Assembly (NCBI GenBank): GCA_003118195.1
Contig: BEXV01000030.1
Location: 258,076-322,075 of the forward strand
Direction: 5' to 3'
Source of the DNA: Hemicentrotus pulcherrimus
Taxonomy: Eukaryota > Echinodermata > Echinoidea > Camarodonta > Strongylocentrotidae
DNA length: 64,000 bases
Part shown: piece by piece, positions 60,836-64,000 of the stretch
How the letters are laid out: every line of letters starts with the position of its first letter
Position numbering within the stretch: the stretch's first letter is position 1
Translations under genes and position numbers: made by a program
Notes under the pieces: model-generated
What the model was told of the DNA's origin: nothing
Databases searched by the model: none
What the model saw: only the letters and a program-made list of their open reading frames with translations

Positions 60836-62728
60836 CCTTATCTAAACTGTTTCATCCACCACAATCATTTCAACTTCAAGCGGCAATTTGGCAAATCTTA
60901 CCTTAACAAAAGAACCTACATGCAAATGATGCAACTGAAAATTACTTGGATAACCAGCACTCCACGACTATGATTAATTTCAACATGAAAGTGACAGAGA
61001 TTAATACCTCAGTCGCACCGCTAAACTAACTCTACACAACAACTCCAAGCATACTGCATTTCGGCCATTCTGTTCAATCCTAGTCATTCTGGTGCGACAG
61101 GGGTATATGAAAACATCTCAAACTAATTCTCCACAAACATCAATCTCACATTGGAATCACAAAGTTGAGGCCGAGCTTAGCACTTTGTAAGATGGATTGT
61201 TTACCAGGCACTCCTGTAAATTACTATTTGTCTGGATGCGGAATAACATGATATATCGAAAGCCACAGTTTGATTGCTTTTAATTAACACCTGAGCAATC
61301 CACCAGATGCATCAAAATCTTTGCAAAATTCCATTTTGGAGATGAAGATTAAAAATGAAAAGGTGAAGAATTGATTGCCTAAAGATTGAAAACAATTTGG
61401 TGACATTTAAGGGACAGTTGTGCCCAATCTAATGTTTTTAAATATAAATTCCTATCAATTGCAAAAACTTATTGGCTGAATTTGTGTTACTATTTCATAC
61501 TTAAAATGTCAAATTAATGGCAAGTGCGGTTCATTAACATGAAAATTAACTTGAATTAATTTCCAATTAATGTAAATAGGAATCAATTTGTAACACAAGC
61601 ATCCTAACATTGCTACAAATTAAGGATAGAGATTGATCTGAGTGATGATTAATAGCAATGGTCCCCTCAAATCCATTAGAAGTATGTGAGTAACATCCAT
61701 AATTGATGGAATGTTACTCAAGTACCCCCACGTGCCTAGAATTAGAATTTAATTCTCATTACAGAACCTTACATCAAGTGTGCTATGTAAAGTCTGTGAC
61801 TAAACCTACAAGTGGTACTAGCTTCCACGCTCTGCCAACATACGAGCAATATGCACATTGATTCGCTCCGATATTTGTACAAATGGGTTATAATTTATAT
61901 AAAGAGATGTATTTGTAGCTTCCTTGTTATACATTAGTCATTACAAATAGTGCCTAAAGCCACCGATCTGTCATGGGGTTTCTCATTTAATATAGTTCTG
62001 TCTCCTCACTCTGAATAATGCAGCGTTTAACAACTTGAAGGATGTGTTTCTTCAATCGTATTCAAGGGATGAGTCTACGATCTGTGTTGAGTCAGCTAGG
62101 CTGGGGTCTGATCAAGGGTACATATTATTTGAAGCGCTCTTAGTTTGACTGATTCATAAAAAGACAACTTCACAGATTTGATGATGGATCAAAATATAAG
62201 GGGTTTACCGTAAGTCTTCATTAAGCCGTCCAAATCTTCAAGCACCTTAATTGAACAAGGGTGATCCCATTTCCCTTAATGAGCTATCTTTAATAAACCT
62301 ATAACTTCAATGACCTTTTTTGTTTATGTTGAAATCTATGCAGTATAGTTGTACAAGAAAAGCAACAAGCCAATCTTTTTGAGCTCCAAAACATCTCTAA
62401 GCTTTACAAAGAGAGTTTGTCCACAGTCCACACACATAACATAGTGCTCTCCTGCCTTACTCACAGCACAAATGCATTAAATCCATCTAAATATAGTGAG
62501 TATCAGAAGGCTGTTGACTCGATGCAGAATGGAATCATGTAATGCCTTTCTGGCTGTCAAGATGATTATAAAACATAGCATATCTCATTTTCTTACCTTT
62601 GTTTCGGTCATGACGTAGACATGGTTTTCATCAGGTGTTAGGACCATACCGTTCTGCACCATGCCACCATCAGCATCTATCGTCATCTCCTCATACAGCT
62701 TGGCAGTGGATGCATTCATCAACCAAAG
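9649..62728 (-). CDS. PLXNA: Plexin-A family semaphorin receptor, 5'-partial, 28 coding exons
   Basis: Single-pass receptor for semaphorins; its cytoplasmic GAP domain acts on Rap/Ras-type GTPases to drive cytoskeletal repulsion in guidance and migration. The visible part is 1472 residues. Order: last sema strand (1-44), PSI1 (about 45-95), IPT, PSI2 (about 200-250), IPT, PSI3 (about 372-425), further IPT domains to about 793, transmembrane helix about 812-838, juxtamembrane coil, GAP part 1 (to about 1085), Rho-GTPase-binding domain (about 1085-1200), GAP part 2 to the end. Both GAP arginine motifs are intact: the MRR before SSVVEKM and LPLRFW. All splice sites are GT-AG and all phases agree; total 4419 nt with one copy of the duplicated exon. 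Plexin-A rather than -[12 protein letters not shown] and KLIRQQ motifs, VLKDL, and no C-terminal PDZ ligand (ends MSKSF). About 430-450 N-terminal residues lie beyond 64000. Confidence 0.96.
10138..10291 (-). CDS. PLXNA: Plexin penultimate exon
   Basis: [20 protein letters not shown], then [20 protein letters not shown] and CKYRSE; family [22 protein letters not shown]. Donor GTAAGT. Confidence 0.98.
10995..11207 (-). CDS. PLXNA: Plexin exon z: GAP part 2 with second catalytic arginine
   Basis: [40 protein letters not shown] and [20 protein letters not shown]. The Arg in LPLRFW matches the second GAP arginine of plexins. Two bases out; donor GTAAGT. Confidence 0.98.
11744..11910 (-). CDS. 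PLXNA: Plexin exon y: GAP part 2
   Basis: [20 protein letters not shown], then [20 protein letters not shown] and AWKSN; family KFVDDLF...ALPLAIKYxFDFLDEQA...WKSN. Two bases out; donor GTAAGA. Confidence 0.97.
12207..12236 (+). repeat. (CA)n microsatellite with nearby G tract
   Basis: ACAC run of about 28 bases in a plexin intron. A run of about nine Gs ends about 35 bases to its left (near 12177). Confidence 0.9.
12437..12627 (-). CDS. PLXNA: Plexin exon x: linker and GAP part 2 start
   Basis: Contains [28 protein letters not shown] and [20 protein letters not shown] and AEIYLxRLLxTK are plexin signatures. Donor GTATGG. Confidence 0.95.
12963..13053 (-). CDS. PLXNA: Plexin exon w: RBD end and linker
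   Basis: [14 protein letters not shown] finishes the RBD (family: VPDGxxVALV). A Ser-rich linker follows ([16 protein letters not shown]). Variable in plexins, so the end is assigned by splice phase. Donor GTAAGT. Confidence 0.9.
13258..13361 (-). CDS. PLXNA: Plexin exon v: RBD continuation
   Basis: [20 protein letters not shown], then [13 protein letters not shown]; family LEW...W-x-RLNTLxHYxV. Phase 0 out; donor GTATGA. Confidence 0.95.
13442..13506. repeat. Palindromic repeat P1 copy
   Basis: Left arm TTGAAAGTCAAAAAGGCATT; right arm, read on the other strand, TTAAGCCAGAAGGGTGTTAG. Member of the GAGCCAGAAGGGCATTAAC hairpin family seen at seven places in the window. Confidence 0.65.
13731..13887 (-). 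CDS. PLXNA: Plexin exon u: Rho-GTPase-binding domain
   Basis: [20 protein letters not shown], then [19 protein letters not shown]: ubiquitin-like RBD with the CDTISQ-x-K and YSQRP motifs. One base out; donor GTAACT. Confidence 0.97.
14491..14704 (-). CDS. PLXNA: Plexin exon t: GAP part 1 end to RBD start
   Basis: [40 protein letters not shown] and [20 protein letters not shown]. This is the highly conserved region entering the Rho-GTPase-binding domain. Donor GTGAGA. Confidence 0.97.
15362..15633 (-). CDS. PLXNA: Plexin exon s: GAP part 1
   Basis: Contains [40 protein letters not shown] and [14 protein letters not shown], ending VFMRR. The arginines of this MRR correspond to the first catalytic arginine pair of plexin GAP domains. 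Acceptor TGTTAAG is pyrimidine-poor but phase and homology are exact; donor GTGAGA. Confidence 0.96.
16068..16210 (-). CDS. PLXNA: Plexin exon r: start of cytoplasmic GAP domain
   Basis: [20 protein letters not shown], then [20 protein letters not shown] and HAVLKDLS. GIPxLDYRxY...LFP...HxVLxDL is the plexin-A form of GAP part 1. Donor GTAAGT. Confidence 0.97.
16603..16743. mobile_element. MITE with GGGCCCTGTTGCA termini
   Basis: 13-bp perfect terminal inverted repeats (GGGCCCTGTTGCA and its complement) bound a 141-bp element rich in inner inverted pairs (ACCATGGTAGTTACCA-type). Sits in the intron just before the GAP-start exon. Non-autonomous; family not named. Confidence 0.7.
16826..17063 (-). 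CDS. PLXNA: Plexin exon q: transmembrane helix and juxtamembrane
   Basis: Final extracellular strand ([15 protein letters not shown]), then a hydrophobic helix beginning [20 protein letters not shown] and ending near IASY, stopped by RKNNNNEK. The following [20 protein letters not shown] is the juxtamembrane coil, ending in the conserved CKE. One base out; donor GTAAGA. Confidence 0.96.
17581..17739 (-). CDS. PLXNA: Plexin exon p: membrane-proximal IPT6
   Basis: 53 codons, phase 0-0. [20 protein letters not shown], then [20 protein letters not shown]; GxNL...V.IG..C....L.C.PP is the last plexin IPT. Confidence 0.93.
18195..18458 (-). CDS. PLXNA: Plexin exon o: IPT5 end to IPT6 start
   Basis: 88 codons, phase 0-0. 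[17 protein letters not shown] carries the IPT cysteines; ISFLLDGV and [14 protein letters not shown] follow (plexin pattern: FLLDGV...YxxDPxFxxF). Donor GTGAGT. Confidence 0.92.
18745..18837 (+). repeat. Dispersed repeat tail, copy 1
   Basis: GAAGCGCATAGAGACG...TGTATTATGCACTATAC...followed by ATTATTATT. Same layout as the repeat at 19588-19657. Resembles the conserved CGCTTAGAGA...GCTATATAAA...(ATT)n tail of some short retroelements. Confidence 0.5.
18863..18956 (-). CDS. PLXNA: Plexin exon n: IPT5 start
   Basis: [20 protein letters not shown] and then [12 protein letters not shown] (family: G-x-LxVxGxxLD-x-VQxP). One base in, phase 0 out. Donor GTGAGT. Confidence 0.9.
19368..19532 (-). CDS. 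PLXNA: Plexin exon m: IPT4 second half
   Basis: Contains [11 protein letters not shown] and [19 protein letters not shown]; FxYRPDPxI is a plexin signature at the junction of two IPT domains. A second possible acceptor (TTGTCTTAG) exists within it, but the phase of the neighbour supports the longer form. Confidence 0.9.
19588..19657 (+). repeat. Dispersed repeat tail, copy 2
   Basis: GTAAAGCGCTTAGAGACATC, then TTAAGTGCTATATAAAAGTG and ATTATTATTAT. Related to the copy at 18745-18837 and in the same orientation. Confidence 0.5.
20216..20352 (-). CDS. PLXNA: Plexin exon l: IPT4 first half
   Basis: [20 protein letters not shown], then [10 protein letters not shown] and NGVPCQIV; the GPxSGG...I-x-GxNLD-x-G pattern of the next IPT. 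Phase 0 in, 2 nt out. Confidence 0.94.
20685..20802 (-). CDS. PLXNA: Plexin exon k: IPT3 second half
   Basis: [20 protein letters not shown], then ENVFSYV: the second IPT cysteine and final strand. One base in, phase 0 out. Donor GTAAGT. Confidence 0.92.
21005..21136. mobile_element. Possible degenerate MITE
   Basis: Imperfect terminal inverted pairs (GGCTCCATTTCACA, and GGACCTGTTTCACA on the other strand) enclosing a short non-coding element with inner inverted pieces. Similar in layout to the GGGCCC MITEs. Confidence 0.4.
21275..21423 (-). CDS. PLXNA: Plexin exon j: IPT3 first half
   Basis: Encodes [20 protein letters not shown] and then [18 protein letters not shown]. GGTxLTIxGxNLG is the IPT signature directly after PSI3 in plexins. 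Ends with CA of a split Gln codon; donor GTGAGT. Confidence 0.95.
21786..21964 (-). CDS. PLXNA: Plexin exon i: PSI3
   Basis: Encodes [20 protein letters not shown] and then [13 protein letters not shown], a complete eight-cysteine PSI (family: LYKC...CGLCLxADPxFxCGWC). Ends CPDPTIRE, leading into the next IPT. Donor GTATTC is weaker than the others. Confidence 0.95.
22277..22325. repeat. Palindromic repeat P1 copy
   Basis: GGAGCCAAAAGAGCACTAAC on the left; TAGCCAGAAGGGTTCT on the other strand at the right. Same family as at 13442-13506. Confidence 0.6.
22657..22872. other. Assembly gap (216 N)
   Basis: Unsequenced stretch preceded by a 16-base G run. Lies in the plexin intron between the PSI3 exon and the exon before it. 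Confidence 1.
22936..23026 (-). CDS. PLXNA: Plexin exon h: IPT2 end
   Basis: Encodes [20 protein letters not shown] and then [10 protein letters not shown], matching the family strand (L-x-V-x-WN...DN) leading to the LYKC of PSI3. Phase 0 in, 1 nt out. Donor GTAAAA. Confidence 0.92.
24156..24224. repeat. Palindromic repeat P1 copy
   Basis: Left arm TTTGGAGTTAGAAGGGCATT; right arm on the other strand CTTTGAGAGCAGAAGAGCAT. The duplicated block 24195-24875 begins inside this element. Confidence 0.7.
24319..24429 (-). CDS. PLXNA: Plexin exon g, copy 2 (duplicated exon)
   Basis: Same exon as 25001-25111, reading [20 protein letters not shown] through DLLVCEQQV, with intact acceptor and donor GTAAGT. 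Only one copy fits the normal plexin length. Either could be the retained one; splicing both in tandem would keep the frame but duplicate half an IPT fold. Confidence 0.8.
25001..25111 (-). CDS. PLXNA: Plexin exon g, copy 1 (duplicated exon)
   Basis: 37 codons, phase 0-0, [20 protein letters not shown] through [12 protein letters not shown]2 with its cysteine pair. It lies in a block that repeats at 24195-24875, joined by a single N at 24876. It differs from the other copy by 6 of 111 bases and 3 residues (Met/Thr, Tyr/Phe, Lys/Gln). Most likely the second allele left in the assembly; a true alternative exon is possible. Confidence 0.75.
26507..26647 (-). CDS. PLXNA: Plexin exon f: linker and IPT2 start
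   Basis: 47 codons, phase 0 at both ends. Contains [10 protein letters not shown] and [20 protein letters not shown], matching the plexin CPR-x...EI-x-V-x-NL pattern at the start of the second IPT. Confidence 0.92.
26919..27127 (-). CDS. PLXNA: Plexin exon e: PSI2
   Basis: Encodes [21 protein letters not shown] and the PSI core [19 protein letters not shown], then [13 protein letters not shown]. With the cysteine in the next exon, all eight PSI cysteines are present, unlike PSI1. Phase 0 out at GGG|GTAAGT. Confidence 0.94.
28186..28348 (-). CDS. PLXNA: Plexin exon d: IPT1
   Basis: Encodes [20 protein letters not shown] and then [11 protein letters not shown]...VVTCYTPPD, the cysteine pair of an IPT/TIG fold (family: L-x-V-x-NLP...YxCxFG...C-x-TP). 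Ends with one base of Gly; donor GTGAGT. Confidence 0.93.
28489..28549. repeat. Palindromic repeat P1 copy (diverged)
   Basis: TTGTAACAAGAAGAGCATTA on the left; TTGGAGCCAGAAAGTCTTTA on the other strand at the right. Same family as the other P1 copies, with more mismatches. Confidence 0.5.
28945..29083 (-). CDS. PLXNA: Plexin exon c: PSI1 end to IPT1 start
   Basis: Begins [11 protein letters not shown] (last PSI1 cysteines) and continues through [20 protein letters not shown] to the first strand of IPT1 (DSGTTIM). One base completes Arg from the previous exon; phase 0 out, donor GTAAGT. Confidence 0.9.
29720..29935 (+). repeat. (TC)n low-complexity tracts
   Basis: Two long CT runs (about 29722-29745 and 29844-29930) separated by a less regular piece. 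Confidence 0.95.
31048..31467 (+). repeat. Diverged tandem duplication, unit about 200 bp
   Basis: Unit 1 (31048-31260) and unit 2 (31270-31467) share CAGTGATAAGTGAACTTCAT at the start, GCACCATTCAAAATAAAAA inside and GCATGATTTGTTCAGAA at the end, with substitutions and small deletions. Confidence 0.85.
31949..32076 (-). CDS. PLXNA: Plexin exon b: PSI1
   Basis: Starts [14 protein letters not shown] (family: V-x-RVPVExCE-x-Y) and includes [13 protein letters not shown], the PSI core. An insertion of about 11 residues ([11 protein letters not shown]) lies before the GDPYCGWC core, and the usual second PSI cysteine is Phe (TTFSEC). Phase 0 in, 2 nt out. Donor GTGAGG. Confidence 0.93.
33503..33994. 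mobile_element. Foldback element with 153-bp inverted arms
   Basis: Left arm 33503-33655 and right arm 33842-33994 are inverted copies of equal length, about 94% identical by eye, around a 186-bp spacer. The arms start at GTCTTCACTATCTCGAGATT and contain several CTATCCAGCTATTT and TATCCCGA motifs. No coding capacity. Likely a non-autonomous DNA transposon; outer ends and target-site duplication are not clear. Confidence 0.85.
36269..36324. repeat. Palindromic repeat P1 copy
   Basis: TTGGAGCCGGAAGGGCAAAC on the left; TTCAGAGCCATAGGGGCATT on the other strand at the right. Confidence 0.65.
38440..38620 (+). repeat. (GA)n and AAG-rich low-complexity tract
   Basis: GA, GACA and AAGAAG repeats in succession. 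Confidence 0.9.
39340..39418. mobile_element. Short inverted-repeat element with TTAACCC ends
   Basis: Begins TTAACCCATTGCTTA and ends with the near-complement (AAGTCAACGGGTTAA), 79 bp overall. A short palindromic MITE-like repeat. Confidence 0.55.
43885..45689. repeat. Near-identical 902-bp direct duplication (43885-44786 and 44788-45689)
   Basis: Equal-length copies that look identical wherever compared, including the GA microsatellite length, joined by one N at 44787. Almost certainly an assembly overlap left unmerged rather than a biological duplication. Confidence 0.9.
44398..44427 (+). repeat. (GA)n microsatellite
   Basis: About 15 GA units; repeated at 45301-45330 in the duplicated block. 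Confidence 0.95.
54935..55039. mobile_element. Perfect-stem hairpin element, 34-bp arms
   Basis: Arms 54935-54968 and 55006-55039 are inverted copies with two mismatches (core TTTTCACGAAGTGACGGTAG) around a 37-bp loop. Within each arm TTCACGAAGTGA is itself nearly palindromic. Looks like a small MITE or foldback. Confidence 0.7.
57964..58031. repeat. Palindromic repeat P1 copy
   Basis: ATTGAGAGCCAGAAGGGTGT on the left; ATTGAGAGCAAGAGGGGCAT on the other strand at the right. One of the cleanest copies of the family. Confidence 0.75.
58975..59370. other. Assembly gap (396 N)
   Basis: Bounded by a C run on the left and a G run on the right; a G run of about 17 lies 55 bp further left. In the large plexin intron. 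Confidence 1.
59834..60280. mobile_element. Non-autonomous DNA transposon, 447 bp
   Basis: Terminal inverted repeats of 27 bp with one mismatch: CAGCCTTTTCACACACAGCT at the left, CAGCCTTTTCACACACATCT at the right on the other strand, both followed by AAAATTC. Subterminal GTGTGTGAAAGG motifs recur inside. No ORF. The CAG start would suit a hAT-type element, but I see no clear 8-bp target-site duplication. Confidence 0.75.
60790..60835 (+). repeat. (TC)n microsatellite
   Basis: CT run of about 45 bases, one interruption. Confidence 0.95.
62494..62559. repeat. Palindromic repeat P1 copy
   Basis: AGTGAGTATCAGAAGGCTGT on the left; TTGACAGCCAGAAAGGCATT on the other strand at the right. It lies 38 bp downstream of the sema-exon donor, in the intron. 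Confidence 0.6.
62597..62728 (-). CDS. PLXNA: Plexin exon a: end of sema domain
   Basis: 44 codons, phase 0 at both ends. It encodes [11 protein letters not shown]...[19 protein letters not shown], the last blade strand of the sema propeller. Vertebrate plexins have YEE...SPDxxYLYVLTExQV here, directly before PSI1. Acceptor CTCACATAG, donor GTAAGA. No further sema exon was found between 62729 and 64000. Confidence 0.92.
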
Positions 62729-64000
62729 CTATGTGAGATAAAAGACAAATATAAGAATTTATATATTAATATTGGTGAGAAAAAGAACACGAAAGAAGGG
62801 GTAGAACATGTTGCTGTTTTAAAAAGCATAAGCATTCTGATTGAGGGGAACAGGTCAGAATTAGTAACTTCTGATTTAACTTAATAAACATTCGAGAAAA
62901 AAAACCAATCCATTCTACATCATCAAATCATCAAATTAATAAAGGGATGATACATGACAATTCAATTTAAAGGAAAATGAAAGGTTAATAAATGCAAATT
63001 AACAGAAGACATGCCTCTTTTTTTTTCTTTCCCCATATTCTTTTCATTTAATAAAATATAAGCAAGACTGTAAACAGTAAACACAAATGGAGTTAGGTGT
63101 TTGAACAAGAGACAGACATTAAACACAACCTTCTTGACTTCTTCCTCATTATATTCAAACTTTATACCAAACTGGCAGTAAAAAGAAAATTAAATTTTAG
63201 TGACCCTTATGTTAATGGGTAGATATTAAGCAAATATCATTAAGTTCCTACAGATTAAGTATTAACAAAAGCTGAAATGTAAATGCTTTTGTGAGTTTTT
63301 TCAAAGTCCAATTCCCACGATTAGAATGACTCATTATCATTCATAAGTTTTGACTTCGTAATTTAGAATTGCGAAATATATTTGCATTTCTTAACATCCT
63401 AAATGGGTCTCTTCTTTCTTTCACTTTTGTCAGGTAGCCCCAAAAAGGTATGCATTGTCCCCCCCCNAAAGTTGTCAAATTTACAGTGATGATATTTTCT
63501 CCATCAAATTGAAACCAATTTTTAGAAGTCATTTAGCTAACAGTTTAATGAACAAATATTGAAAATACGTCACATTCAATAATTCTCTCTTTAGCCTTTT
63601 AGAGCACAATAAGTTTCATGAATTTGATCAGTCTTTTTCAGACCCTTGTTCTCCAAAGTCAATCAAATATTTTGCAATGGAACATAAATTTAATTTGATA
63701 TGATATACAGGCCCCCTTTCCAGCATGACCTATTCACCTAATCTCCCAAAGCATTTCACAGATAACAAGTATAATCTGTTTTAACCTTTGAACATTCAAT
63801 ATTATAGTGATAATGAATGTAAAAGTAGAAACTCAATATTTGGAGAACCATTTAAAGTACACATCCGCAGAAAATGGTATAATGTGCAAACAGAGAAAAC
63901 ACACATTGAATGTATACGTTTCTCATGGACTCCCTCTCTTCCCACGGCTAGATCTTAAAAATGAAACTTGAAAAGAGGCCCAAATGAAATTCAGATATAA
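62729..64000 (-). other. PLXNA: Plexin intron upstream of the visible sema exon
   Basis: No further sema exon recognised. Contains a single N at 63467 after a C run. The gene continues beyond the window. Confidence 0.75.

Larger units (their letters stand above)
32077..62596 (-). other. PLXNA: 30.5-kb plexin intron between sema end and PSI1
   Basis: GT-AG intron, phase 0. I found no plexin exon and no other recognisable gene in it on either strand. It holds foldback/MITE elements (33503, 39340, 54935, 59834), three P1 palindromes or related hairpins (36269, 57964, 62494), a 902-bp direct duplication (43885-45689), GA/CT microsatellites, an N gap and several GC-richer islands. The open frames inside are short, low-complexity or without family resemblance. 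Confidence 0.85.

Overview
The window is animal genomic DNA: AT-rich, with long introns, microsatellites and dispersed inverted-repeat elements. Both recognisable genes are on the minus strand. The exon-intron layout and repeat types fit a marine invertebrate deuterostome, most likely an echinoderm such as a sea urchin. The species is an inference from general appearance, not from a diagnostic marker.

Left end (about 1-1960): the promoter and first two coding exons of an endoplasmin (GRP94/HSP90B1) gene. Exon 1 (1624-1675) encodes a signal peptide. Exon 2 (392-494) encodes the acidic N-terminus with the conserved GKSRDGSKTDDEVV segment. The rest of the gene lies beyond position 1. The promoter contains two exact ER-stress response elements (CCAAT-N9-CCACG) in opposite orientations (1822-1840 and 1900-1918), plus a CRE-like site, a TATA-like box and a GC/CACCC box. 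This agrees with an unfolded-protein-response chaperone.

Middle (about 1960-9648): non-coding. It holds repeats (a small GGGCCC-ended MITE, a possible LINE remnant, an ATTGA-tailed repeat, an ATC microsatellite) and, in its right part, the probable 3'UTR of the next gene.

Main gene (9649-62728): a class A plexin (semaphorin receptor), complete at the 3' end and cut at the 5' end. I placed 28 coding exons with matching splice phases. They sum to 4419 nt, i.e. 1472 residues plus stop, when one of two duplicated exon copies is counted. In order they encode the last strand of the sema domain, PSI1, the IPT/PSI2/IPT/PSI3/IPT series, one transmembrane helix and the split cytoplasmic RasGAP-like domain with its inserted Rho-GTPase-binding domain. 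A 30.5-kb intron (32077-62596) separates the sema end from PSI1. It shows no exon but carries several transposon-like inverted repeats and a duplicated 902-bp block. About 430-450 N-terminal residues (signal peptide and most of the sema domain) lie beyond position 64000.

Assembly quality: two long N gaps (22657-22872 and 58975-59370), both next to poly-G/poly-C tracts, and three single Ns. Two of the single Ns (24876 and 44787) sit exactly at the junction of direct duplications, which look like unmerged alleles. One of these duplicates a plexin exon. I saw no convincing new biological system. The most useful observations are the paired ERSEs, a dispersed family of about 60-bp palindromes, a plexin PSI1 domain lacking one cysteine pair, and several foldback elements.
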